64,000 bases of DNA from NCBI GenBank assembly GCA_963851085.1, contig CAWKNX010000009.1, forward strand, positions 1 to 64,000, given 5' to 3'. Shown here piece after piece: positions 1 to 7,424 of this stretch. This DNA is from DATFVJ01 sp963851085. Its GTDB lineage: Bacteria > Actinomycetota > Actinomycetes > Streptosporangiales > Streptosporangiaceae. Below the pieces are notes generated by a model. The model saw only the letters and a program-made list of their open reading frames with translations. It was not told where the DNA came from and ran no database searches. Position 1 is the first letter of the stretch. Each line of letters starts with the position of its first letter. A program made the position numbers and the translations under genes.

Positions 1-248
1 GTCCGCACGGGATCTGCGCCTGCGGGTGCCCGTCGCGGTGGAATGAATCGCGGCGATAGCCGCGGTCGGCTCAGCGCCTGCATGGGGGGTGAGTGCCTGC
101 CTCGCGCGTCCGCGGCGCATGCCAGTGGCTGCGGCAGCATCCGGCCCTGCGCCCAGGTCCGGGCGTCGGTCCGCACGGGATCTGCGCCTGCGGGGTGCCT
201 TCGCGGTGTAATGGTCGCGGTCGGCTCGGCGCCCGCACGGCGAGGTGA
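1..248. repeat. imperfect direct repeat, two copies
   Basis: A segment beginning GTCCGCACGGGATCTGCGCC at base 1 recurs at base 169, with small indels, followed in both copies by similar TCGCGGT-rich sequence (about 1-93 and 169-248). No convincing gene lies here. Reading frames cross it on both strands but show no recognisable domain. It looks like a short duplicated intergenic segment. Base 1 is the window edge, so the first copy may extend further left. Confidence 0.6.
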
Positions 249-325
249 GCACCCTGCGGCGGATTGTTCCGGCCGTGATGGGTGGTGGGGTCCGCGGCGC
301 GGTGGGTGGGCAAGATACGCCGGAA

Positions 326-598
326 TCAGTCCTCCAGTTCGACCTTGCCCTGCAGGTAGGTAATCTTCCCGGGGGCCGATCTCACCGCGGGCGTACCGTA
401 GCCGCAGGGCGTCCTGGGCTTCTTGCAGGCGGGGTGGTGCGGCGGCGGGGATCTCGCGCGCGCCGCCGCGTTGCCGGCTGCTCAGAGTTCGTGCCGGACC
501 TTGGCCCCGCCGGCGACCGCCAGCACCGCCAGGGCAAGAGCCAGCAGGCTCCACAGCAGCAGCCAGGCGCCCGTCGCGCCGCCCATCATTCCGCCCAT
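326..598 (-). pseudogene. broken small membrane SHOCT-domain protein
   Basis: Reading leftwards from an ATG at 598, preceded by an AAGGGG-like ribosome binding site, gives a start rich in Met and Gly and then one hydrophobic segment (LLLWSLLALALAVLAVA), ending early at a stop near 480. In a different frame, about 345-430 encodes a helix ending RYARGEIGPREDY, the hallmark of a SHOCT domain. A third frame supplies the last residues (QGKVELED, stop at 326). The order of membrane segment then C-terminal SHOCT is normal for this family, but two frameshifts separate the parts. It is either a decaying gene or an assembly error. The domain call is from recognition of the motif, not a search. Confidence 0.55.
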
Positions 599-1027
599 CG
601 CATCTGCCCCTTCTACGGCGTGAGGACCAGTCGTCGTTCCGCTACGTGAGCAACCGTCACGTATTCACCTGGGCCGGGCTCCGCCTGGTGCGCGACGGTC
701 CAGCCTCAGGTTCGGCCGGCTCGCGCCGCGCCGCCCAGGGCAGCACGTCCTGGGCCGCGATGACCAACGACCCGATCGCGGCCGGGTCGCCGTCCGTGCG
801 CCGATCTCTTGCTGGTGTTCGTAACATTGCCCTGTCTGCCGCGTTTCGGTACTCGTGCTGCATTACCCGCGTTGTGGCGGGTGATGGGCGGCGGGAGTGG
901 GTTGGGATCGCGGATACGCGCCCGCGCGGAGGCCCGGTCGGGCGCCCGTTAGAGTGGGCGCCTGGTGCTCACGGGACCACCCTTGACACGATGTGCCGGA
1001 TGACCGCGGCGGCTGGAGGGAACCCTG
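599..1027. other. 429-base stretch without a recognisable gene
   Basis: No reading frame here shows a domain, a good ribosome binding site or a conserved-looking protein. The stretch separates the broken SHOCT gene (leftward) from the crotonase gene (rightward), so it should hold both promoters. No clear promoter boxes stand out. GGAGGG just before 1028 is the crotonase ribosome binding site. Confidence 0.5.
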
Positions 1028-1828
1028 GTGACCGAGGGATATGAGCGGTACGAGCGGCTGCTGATCGACTGGGCGGACACGGGCGTGCTCCGGGTGACGA
1101 TGAGCGCGCCGGGCAGGCTCAATGCCGTTGACGCGACGGCCCACCGCGAACTGGCCGGGATCTGGCGGGACGCCGACCGTGACGACCGGGTCCGCGCGGT
1201 GCTCGTGCGCGGCGAGGGAGCCGCGTTCTCCGCGGGCGGTGACCTCGCGATGATCGAGCAGATGATCGAGGACTACGAGGTCCGGTCGCGGGTCCTCGCC
1301 GAGGCACGTGACATCGTCTACAACCTGGTCAACTGCTCCAAACCGGTGGTCAGCGCCATCCAGGGCCCTGCGGTCGGCGCGGGCCTCGCGGTAGGCCTGC
1401 TCGCCGACGTGTCCGTCGCCGGCCGCAATGCACGGATCATCGACGGGCATACCCGGCTCGGCGTGGCGGCCGGCGATCACTCGGCGCTCGTCTGGCCGCT
1501 GCTGTGCGGCCTGGCCAAGGCCAAGTACTACCTGCTGCTGTGCGAGCCCGTCTCAGGTGCGGAGGCCGAGCGGATCGGCCTGGTGAGCGTCTGCGTGGAT
1601 GACGACCTCGTGCACGAAGAGGCGCTGCGGATCGCGCGCAGGCTCGCCGCCGGCGCGGCCGGTGCGATCAGGTGGACCAAGTACGCGCTGAACAACTGGC
1701 TGCGGCAGGCCGGGCCGGCCTTCGACGCGTCGCTCGCGCTCGAGTTCTTCCAGTTCGCCGGCCCCGACATCCGCGAGGGCGTCCAGGCCCTGCGCGAGAA
1801 ACGCCCCCCCAACCACGGCGCCTCATAA
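1028..1828 (+). CDS. enoyl-CoA hydratase/isomerase family protein
   Basis: A 266-residue crotonase-fold protein, expected to act on acyl-CoA thioesters in fatty-acid or related degradation. The two oxyanion-hole regions of the family are visible: SAGGDLAMI at about residues 73-81 and GPAVGAGLAVGLLADVS at about 116-132. The length is typical for single-domain members. The GTG start at 1028 is chosen because GGAGGG sits about 8 bases upstream. The acidic catalytic residues that separate hydratases from isomerases cannot be assigned with confidence, so the exact reaction is open. The gene stands alone and converges on the acyl-CoA dehydrogenase, with a long palindrome between them. Confidence 0.88.
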   Translation: MTEGYERYERLLIDWADTGVLRVTMSAPGRLNAVDATAHRELAGIWRDADRDDRVRAVLVRGEGAAFSAGGDLAMIEQMIEDYEVRSRVLAEARDIVYNLVNCSKPVVSAIQGPAVGAGLAVGLLADVSVAGRNARIIDGHTRLGVAAGDHSALVWPLLCGLAKAKYYLLLCEPVSGAEAERIGLVSVCVDDDLVHEEALRIARRLAAGAAGAIRWTKYALNNWLRQAGPAFDASLALEFFQFAGPDIREGVQALREKRPPNHGAS

Positions 1829-1846
1829 ACTTCCATTACAAGGCCC

Positions 1847-1940
1847 ACCCGCCCTTGGGGGCGCTGCCCTACTGGTGATTCTGGCACGTGTCAAGGGGTG
1901 GGGGGTGGGTGAATGCGATTCTGTGGATAGCTGCCGAACC
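1847..1940. repeat. intergenic element shared with 18.58-18.68 kb
   Basis: The sequence around CGCTGCCCTACTGGTGATTC, a following TGTCAA and then a CTGTGGAT word closely resembles 18581-18680, which has GCGTTGCCCCACTGCTGATC, TGTCAA and CTGTGGAT in the same order and similar spacing. Both lie in intergenic DNA. The TGTGGAT and TATCCACA-like words resemble halves of DnaA boxes, but there are too few for an origin. A dispersed repeat seems more likely. Confidence 0.4.
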
Positions 1941-2003
1941 TGCTGTTGACAACGCGCGGGAATGCGATCTTTTCAACGGGGGAAGGGCCCGGCTGGGTAC
2001 TCT

Positions 2004-2064
2004 GTTTCATGATCGCGGTAACTTTTCTGACGATACTTCCAAAAAGTTACCGCGATCATGAAAC
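2004..2064. repeat. 23-base perfect inverted repeat between convergent genes (copy 1)
   Basis: The arms 2004-2026 and 2042-2064 are perfect reverse complements (core TTCATGATCGCGGTAACTT) around a 15-base loop. The same core, also as an inverted repeat, recurs at 53848-53904. Here it lies between the 3' ends of the crotonase and acyl-CoA dehydrogenase genes, so a bidirectional transcription terminator is one reading and a REP-like mobile palindrome another. A shorter inverted repeat (CGGACACTTT, 2087-2096 and 2108-2117) follows directly. Confidence 0.8.
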
Positions 2065-2155
2065 GAATGGCCTCGATGCATGAGACCGGACACTTTAGTG
2101 CTATACCAAAGTGTCCGCGATCACGAGAAAGAGGGTGAAACCCTGCGGCAGTCGT

Positions 2156-3337
2156 TCAGTATGAGCGGGGTAGCCCAAGCTCATGCGTGGCGATGTGGGC
2201 CAGGATCAGTTCCTCCGCGACCGGGGCGATCCGCCCGATCCTCGCGTCACGGAACATCCGGGCGACCGGGTACTCCAGCGAGTAGGCCATGCCGCCGAAC
2301 GTCTGGAACGCGCGGTCGGCCGCCTCCCATGACGCCTGCGCGGCGGTCAGCTTGGCGATGTTGGCCTCCGTGCCGCATGGCTCATGGCGGTCGAACAGCC
2401 AGGCCGCCTTGTAGGTCATCAGCCTGGCGAGTTCGGTCTTGGCCTTGATCTGCGCGAGCGGGAAGGCGATCGCCTGGTTCGCGCCGACCGGCCGGCCGAA
2501 GACCTGGCGCTTGCGCGCGTAGTCGCACGTCACCTCGAGTGCCGCGTCGGCGCCGCCGACCGCGCTCGCGGCGACGATGATCCGCTCCGGGTTGAGAATG
2601 TCCCACAGCACGGCGAAACCCTGGTCCACCTCGCCGAGCACCCGGTGGGCCGGTACCCGCACATCGTCGAGGAACACCATGTTGGACGGGATGGTGTTCG
2701 AGCCGAGCTTCGGGATCGGCTGGTAGGTGAGCGTGCCCGCCGCGGCGGCTTCCTTGACATCCACGAGCAGCACAGTGAAGCCGCTGGTACGGGGCCTGGC
2801 CTCGGCGGCAGGAATCGTCCTGGTCACGAGCAGCATGTAGTCGGCGCGCTGTACGCCCGAGATCCAGATCTTCTGGCCGCGCACCAGGAAGTCGGACCCG
2901 TCCCTGCGGGCCCGCGTCGTGATCTGGAGGGAATCGCTGCCCGCATCAGGTTCCGTGATGGCGAAGCAGGTCTCCAGTTGGCCTGCGGCGAGCCTGGGGA
3001 GCAGTTCGCGCTTTTGTTCCCCGGTGCCGTGCCTGGTGATGGTGAGCGCGCCGAAGCCCGGGGTGAGCAGGTATATGAAGGACGCGCCAGAACCGGCGCC
3101 CGACGCGGAAAGGGTCTCCGTCGCCACCGCGAGTTCGAGCAGGCCCTGGCCACCCCCGCCGTATTCCTGCGGCACGCACAGTCCGAGCCAGCCACCCTTG
3201 GCCAGATCCGCCCATACCTCCTCTGGCCAGCGCTTGTCCTGATCGCACCGGTCCCAGTAGCTGCGGTCATGGCGGGCACCGATCTCTGCGACACCCGCAC
3301 GCACGGCGGCAGCGGTCTCCGGCAGGTTGAAGTCCAT
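2156..3337 (-). CDS. acyl-CoA dehydrogenase
   Basis: A 393-residue FAD-dependent acyl-CoA dehydrogenase, predicted to put the alpha-beta double bond into an acyl-CoA and pass electrons to ETF. Visible family signatures are AITEPDAGSD at about residues 132-141 (FAD/substrate-binding block), KIWISG just after it, and the C-terminal helical stretch with QTFGGMAYSLEYPVARMFRDAR. The ATG at 3337 is chosen because GGAAGG lies upstream and the protein starts MDFNLPE, as many relatives do. A longer open frame upstream is not plausible protein. Substrate chain length and class cannot be told. It ends facing the crotonase gene and may serve the same beta-oxidation-like pathway. Confidence 0.9.
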   Translation of the reverse strand: MDFNLPETAAAVRAGVAEIGARHDRSYWDRCDQDKRWPEEVWADLAKGGWLGLCVPQEYGGGGQGLLELAVATETLSASGAGSGASFIYLLTPGFGALTITRHGTGEQKRELLPRLAAGQLETCFAITEPDAGSDSLQITTRARRDGSDFLVRGQKIWISGVQRADYMLLVTRTIPAAEARPRTSGFTVLLVDVKEAAAAGTLTYQPIPKLGSNTIPSNMVFLDDVRVPAHRVLGEVDQGFAVLWDILNPERIIVAASAVGGADAALEVTCDYARKRQVFGRPVGANQAIAFPLAQIKAKTELARLMTYKAAWLFDRHEPCGTEANIAKLTAAQASWEAADRAFQTFGGMAYSLEYPVARMFRDARIGRIAPVAEELILAHIATHELGLPRSY

Positions 3338-3420
3338 GCTGTGCCTTCCTCGCGGTCCGGGTGCCCGCGTGCCCGCCCGGCCAGACCCTATCCGGGCCAC
3401 CCTAACCGAACCGGATTCGG

Positions 3421-3837
3421 TCAGGTAGCCGATCGCACGGCGCCCGCCTGCTCGGCGTTCCCGTCTTCCCGGCCCATCGGCAGCGGGCGCACCCGCAGGC
3501 GGCCCTTGGCGATCGAGACCGCTGCCCCCGCCTCGAGATCGGCGCTGATCGCGGCGAGATTGGCCAGGATGAGCGCAGCCTGCTGCGGCGGGCTCAGCCG
3601 GTCGGCCGAACGCAGCAGCACGAGCGACGGGCTCGGCACTCCGCGGAGCGCGCGCATCAGAGTGAAATCGGTATCGGCGGAGATGATCGCCTGGCCGTGG
3701 GATCTGGCGTGGGCCAGGATCTGGTTGTCGTCGGCGGTGAGCCGGCCGTAGTCGCGCACGTGGTCCGCCGCGTGGCCGTTCTGGCGCAGCACCTCGGCGA
3801 CTGCTGGCGACAGGCTCGCGTCGACGAGGAATTTCAT
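3421..3837 (-). CDS. DUF5615-type PIN-like toxin
   Basis: A 138-residue protein starting MKFLVDASLSPAVAEVLR with acidic positions in DYGRLTADDNQIL and ISADTDF. This is the layout of the DUF5615 PIN-like family, whose members are predicted RNases of toxin-antitoxin systems. Its ATG overlaps the stop of the upstream DUF433 gene by 4 bases, so the pair is translationally coupled with the antitoxin first. The C-terminal tail after about residue 118 is basic and poorly conserved in appearance. Toxic activity is inferred from family and pairing only. Confidence 0.8.
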   Translation of the reverse strand: MKFLVDASLSPAVAEVLRQNGHAADHVRDYGRLTADDNQILAHARSHGQAIISADTDFTLMRALRGVPSPSLVLLRSADRLSPPQQAALILANLAAISADLEAGAAVSIAKGRLRVRPLPMGREDGNAEQAGAVRSAT

Positions 3838-4064
3838 ACCGGCGAGATAAGCGGCAGCTCGCGCTCGTGCACGGCGACCGCCGCGAATTCGAGCACAGCG
3901 AGGATGTCCTCGCGGTCAAGATAGGGATAATCCGCCAGGATCTGGTCGACGGCGCGTCCCGCGGCCAGCTGACCGAGCACGGTCGGCACCGTCACCCTTG
4001 TACCCCGGATGCACGGCAGTCCGTTCATCCGGTTCGGGTCGATGCTGATCCTCGTAAAGGTCAT
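3834..4064 (-). CDS. DUF433 antitoxin
   Basis: A 76-residue DUF433 protein. It starts MTFTRISIDPNRMNGLPCIR and continues with GTRVTVPTVLGQLAAG and a DYPYLDREDILAVLEF helix, the conserved order of this winged-helix-like family, which usually partners DUF5615 toxins and probably binds the operon promoter. The ATG at 4064 is chosen because the family always begins close to this motif. The open frame extends upstream into a low-complexity tandem repeat and should not be used. The stop overlaps the toxin start. Confidence 0.82.
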   Translation of the reverse strand: MTFTRISIDPNRMNGLPCIRGTRVTVPTVLGQLAAGRAVDQILADYPYLDREDILAVLEFAAVAVHERELPLISPV

Positions 4065-4083
4065 GGTCCGATGGTAAGACGGG

Positions 4084-4170
4084 CGGCTGGCTCGCGCGCC
4101 TGTGGCTGCTGGCTCGCGCGCCTGTGTTGGCTGGCTCGCGCGCCTGTGGCGCTTGCTCTCGCGCCTGGTG
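4084..4170. repeat. short tandem repeat, GCTGGCTCGCGCGCCTGTG unit
   Basis: The word GGCTCGCGCGCCTGTG occurs three times in succession, with a fourth variant (TTGCTCTCGCGCCTGGTG), at about 20-25 base spacing. The array lies between the divergent antitoxin and hydrolase genes, within about 100 bases of the antitoxin start. It could be neutral expansion. It could also hold operator copies for the toxin-antitoxin pair, but no palindrome supports that. Confidence 0.6.
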
Positions 4171-4287
4171 GCGCCGTCCGCGCCGGCAGGTACCCGGCCG
4201 GGCACTGGTGCTTGCAAGTGCTTGCATCCAGCAAGCGCCCGGGTTGTAATCGAACGAGTGCTACTGCGCAGTTTACGGAGGTACCCG

Positions 4288-5589
4288 GTGACGCCAGCGG
4301 AGCTGCGGGCGGCGAGCAGGCTGGGCGGGCACGCCTTCGCAGGGCTGACCAGCCGGGTGGAACAGGTACACGCAGCCGTCGCTGGCCGCGCCTTCGGCCA
4401 GGTCCGGACGGCCGGCGCCCCAGCCAGGTTCTTCTACGACACCATCAGCCGGGGCGTCTACGTCGCCGTCCGGGGCAGCGGCCGCCTCGCCGGGGCGCTG
4501 GGCGGTGAGGCCCTGTCGCTGCTCGGCACCGATCGCGGATCCGGGCACAGCGCAGCCAGCACGGGCGGCGCAGCCAGCGCGGGCGGCAAACGAGCGGGCA
4601 ATCTCGCGCTCGGCGTGCTCAATGCGATCGCTGGCGATCGGCTCGGGCCCGACGTGGCGCCGCTGGCTATCCGCATGGCCGTGCGGGCGGGGCGGCGCGA
4701 CGTCGACGTGACCACCGAGGAGCTTGCGGCCGCATTCCCGCACGCCACGGCGAGGCTGGCGGTTTTCGTGCACGGCCTGGCCGAGACCGAGGACTCGTGG
4801 CACCGGCCGGAGGGCGACAGTCAGCGCGCGCCTTACGGGCAGCGGATGCAGGAGGAATTCGGATACACGCCGGTCTACATCCGTTACAACACCGGCCGGC
4901 ATGTGTCCGACAATGGCCACGCCCTGGCGGACCTGCTCGACGGCCTGGTGGCGGCATGGCCGGCGCACGTGCGCGAGGTCCTGCTCGTGGGCCACTCGAT
5001 GGGTGGCCTGGTCATCCGCAGCGCCTGCCATTACGGGCAGCAAGCGGCGGCGGCCTGGCCGCAGCGCGTCCGCCACGTGTTCTATCTCGGCTCGCCGCAC
5101 CTGGGTGCCCCGCTCGCCCGCGCCGCGGGGTTCGCGGGCTGGGCACTTGGCCAGGTCGCGGAGACACGGCCGTTTGTGACCCTGGTCAACGGGTCGAGCG
5201 CCGGTATCAAGGATCTGCGCCACGGCTACGTGCTCGACGACGACTGGGCCGAATGTGACCAGGACAGCTGCGTTCGCGATCATCGGGGCGACGCACCGCT
5301 GCTCGCCGGGGCGAACCACTACGTGATCAGTGCGACGGTCACCAGCGATCCGGGCAGCCCCGTTGGCGGCCTGGCTGGTGACCTGCTCGTTCAGCCGGCG
5401 AGCGCGCACGGCCGGCGCGGCCGCCGCACGCACATCCCCTTCCCCGTCGAGTCAGGGCGCGGGCTCGGCGGCATGCACCACTTCGATCTGCTTCACCACC
5501 CCGCCGTGTGGGCGGCGATGCGCGGCCTGCTCGACGGCCCCGGCCCCGGCCCCGGCATTGCTGGCCACCCTGACAAGCCCGATCCCTAA
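4288..5589 (+). CDS. alpha/beta hydrolase, PGAP1/lipase-like
   Basis: A 433-residue serine hydrolase. The core contains VFVHGLAETEDSW (oxyanion region) at about residue 157 and the nucleophile elbow LLVGHSMGGLVIRSA, matching GxSxG. A late LGGMHHFDLLHHPAVW supplies a likely catalytic His. About 130 N-terminal residues carry no recognisable domain and include an Ala/Gly-rich stretch. The GTG at 4288 follows a GGAG motif by 7 bases. An in-frame ATG at 4102 would run through the tandem repeat and is rejected. PGAP1-like hydrolases cleave ester bonds in lipids, but the substrate here is unknown. No signal peptide is evident. Confidence 0.8.
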   Translation: MTPAELRAASRLGGHAFAGLTSRVEQVHAAVAGRAFGQVRTAGAPARFFYDTISRGVYVAVRGSGRLAGALGGEALSLLGTDRGSGHSAASTGGAASAGGKRAGNLALGVLNAIAGDRLGPDVAPLAIRMAVRAGRRDVDVTTEELAAAFPHATARLAVFVHGLAETEDSWHRPEGDSQRAPYGQRMQEEFGYTPVYIRYNTGRHVSDNGHALADLLDGLVAAWPAHVREVLLVGHSMGGLVIRSACHYGQQAAAAWPQRVRHVFYLGSPHLGAPLARAAGFAGWALGQVAETRPFVTLVNGSSAGIKDLRHGYVLDDDWAECDQDSCVRDHRGDAPLLAGANHYVISATVTSDPGSPVGGLAGDLLVQPASAHGRRGRRTHIPFPVESGRGLGGMHHFDLLHHPAVWAAMRGLLDGPGPGPGIAGHPDKPDP

Positions 5590-6124
5590 CGGCTGCGCGA
5601 CCGGCGCACGCGGGTTGGTGCGGCGCTGGCCTGGCGGAGGCGGGGGTTCCGGGGGGTCGTCCCCGGGTCGGCAGGGCCTAACGGCTGCGCGACCGGCGCA
5701 CGCGGGTTGGTGCGGCGCTGGCCTGGCGGAGGCGGGGGTTCCGGGGGTCGCCCCGGGTCGGCAGGGCCTAACGGCTGCGCGACCGGCGCGCGCGGGTTGG
5801 TGCGGCGCTGGCCTGGCGGAGGCGGGGGTTCCGGGGGGCGTCCCCCGGGTCGGCAGGGCCTAACGGCTGCGCGACCGGCGCGCGCGGGTTGGTGCGGCGC
5901 TGGCCTGGCGGAGGCGGGGGGTTCCGGGGGTCGTCCCCCGGGTCGGCAGGGCCTAACGGCTGCGCGACCGGCGCGCGCGGGTTGGTGCGGCGCTGGCCTG
6001 GCGGAGGCGGGGGGTTCCGGGGGGTCGTCCCCCGGGTCGGCAGGGCCTAACGGCTGCGCGACCGGCGCGCGCGGGTTGGTGCGGCGCTGGCCTGGCGGAG
6101 GCGGGGGGTTCCGGGGGTCGGCCA
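5587..6124. repeat. tandem array, about six 92-base units with hairpins
   Basis: Units begin TAACGGCTGCGCGACCGGCG at 5587, 5679, 5769, 5861, 5954 and 6048 (lengths 92, 90, 92, 93 and 94, then a partial unit). Each contains a GC hairpin of the form CCGGGGGGTCGTCCCCCGG. The array fills the gap between convergent hydrolase and HMG-CoA reductase genes, and the first unit overlaps the hydrolase stop. Long Pro/Arg-rich open frames across it on both strands are artefacts of the repeat. Related hairpin repeats occur at 26.3, 49.8 and 61.2 kb. Confidence 0.95.
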
Positions 6125-6154
6125 GTCGTGGGAAGCGCAGCAGGCAGAGCCGCG

Positions 6155-7345
6155 CTACGGCCGGTTGCGGCCGAGACGTTCGTGCGCGGCGACCCATTCG
6201 TCCGCGACGACCGCCGAGCCGAGGGACAGCTCACCGCACAGTACGGTGGCGGCGACGATCTCGGCGAATTTCCGCACCTTGCCGGTGCCGTAGCAGTCGA
6301 GAAGCCCGAGGCATTCGCGCTGGGTGGGCAGCCCCGTGCCGCCGCCGTAGGTGGCGACGATCAGCGCGGGGATCGTGATCGAGTAGTAGTACTCGCCGGT
6401 GGCGAGCAGTTCCGTGTATACAAGCGCGGCCGAGGACTCCGCCACGTTGGCGATGTCCTGGCCGGTCGCGACGAACAGCGCCGTGATCGCATTGGCGGAG
6501 TGGTTGCCGTTGTTGTTCACGCCGGACATGAAGCTGCCGAGGTTGGAGACCTGCCGGGCCTGATACATCCACTCGGGTCTAGTGTGCATTTGCTCACGGA
6601 CAAGCTCCGCTGGGATCTTCGCCTCCGCGGTGACACGCTTGCCGCGCGTGCGCAGGATGTTGATCTGTGAGCTCTTCTTGTCCGTGGCCAGATTGGACTC
6701 GAGGAGGAACTGGCTGACCCCGGCGTAGTTTTCCCTGATCCAGCGGCATGCCTGCCACGTGGCCCGGCCGGTGAGGTTCTGCCCGGCGGCGTCCCCTGTC
6801 GTGTAGTTGAATCGCAGGAAGACGAACCTGCTGGCGGTGTACTGCTCGATGTCGTGCAGCCGGCCGATCCGGGTGCTCTTCTCTGCTTCCTGTTTGATGA
6901 CGTCGAAGTGCTCCTTGACCCAGTCACCGAACGCGCGGGCTTCGCGCGCCGAGTCGAAGCCGAATGCGGGCGCGCGCTGCATGACGTCGTCCATGACGGT
7001 CGTCTTGACGCCGCCGGCGGCGTGCAGCAGCTTCATGCCCCGGTTGTAGCTCGCGACCAGGGTTCCTTCCGTCGTCGCCATCGGCACGTAGAACTCGCCG
7101 CGTGCGTGCTCGCCGTCGACGAGCAGCGGGCCCGCTATCCCGATCGGCACCTGCGCGGCGCCCACGAAGTTCTCGATGTTCCCGGAGAGCGCAGACGGGT
7201 CCAGGGAGTACCTGCCGACATGTTCGGCCCGGACTCCGGTGGCCTCCTGCAGGAAATCCACCCGCTGCGCCGCGGCTTCGCGGGTGTAATTATCGTCTCG
7301 GCGCGGGATCCTGGCCCGCACGCGCTCACCGTCCATCGCCGTCAT
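6155..7345 (-). CDS. hydroxymethylglutaryl-CoA reductase
   Basis: A 396-residue HMG-CoA reductase, which reduces HMG-CoA to mevalonate. Conserved elements are ENFVGAAQVPIGIAGPL near residue 42, the catalytic-Glu block MATTEGTLVAS, the Lys loop in DKKSSQIN, NNNGNHSANAITALFVATGQD (cofactor and catalytic Asp), and a His near the C-terminus in AAHERLGRNR. The ATG at 7345 has GGAGGG 8 bases upstream. A longer frame to 7486 overlaps the upstream ligase gene and is rejected. It lies 79 bases downstream of the acyl-CoA ligase on the same strand, so the two may be cotranscribed. No other mevalonate-pathway gene is in the window. Confidence 0.9.
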   Translation of the reverse strand: MTAMDGERVRARIPRRDDNYTREAAAQRVDFLQEATGVRAEHVGRYSLDPSALSGNIENFVGAAQVPIGIAGPLLVDGEHARGEFYVPMATTEGTLVASYNRGMKLLHAAGGVKTTVMDDVMQRAPAFGFDSAREARAFGDWVKEHFDVIKQEAEKSTRIGRLHDIEQYTASRFVFLRFNYTTGDAAGQNLTGRATWQACRWIRENYAGVSQFLLESNLATDKKSSQINILRTRGKRVTAEAKIPAELVREQMHTRPEWMYQARQVSNLGSFMSGVNNNGNHSANAITALFVATGQDIANVAESSAALVYTELLATGEYYYSITIPALIVATYGGGTGLPTQRECLGLLDCYGTGKVRKFAEIVAATVLCGELSLGSAVVADEWVAAHERLGRNRP

Positions 7346-7424
7346 CGTCGTGGCCCTCCGTCGGCTTCGTTCCTTCGTCGAGGTCCGCGCCGCGCCCGGT
7401 GCCCCGGCACAGGCCTGTTCATGG

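Noticed and set aside
646..1044. Rightward 132-codon frame before the crotonase gene
   Set aside because: No recognisable family. It overlaps the crotonase ribosome binding site and start, and its composition is that of random GC-rich DNA.
5586..6378. Long Pro/Arg-rich and Gly-rich open frames on both strands
   Set aside because: They arise from the 92-base tandem array. They show no domain, no ribosome binding site and mirror the repeat period.
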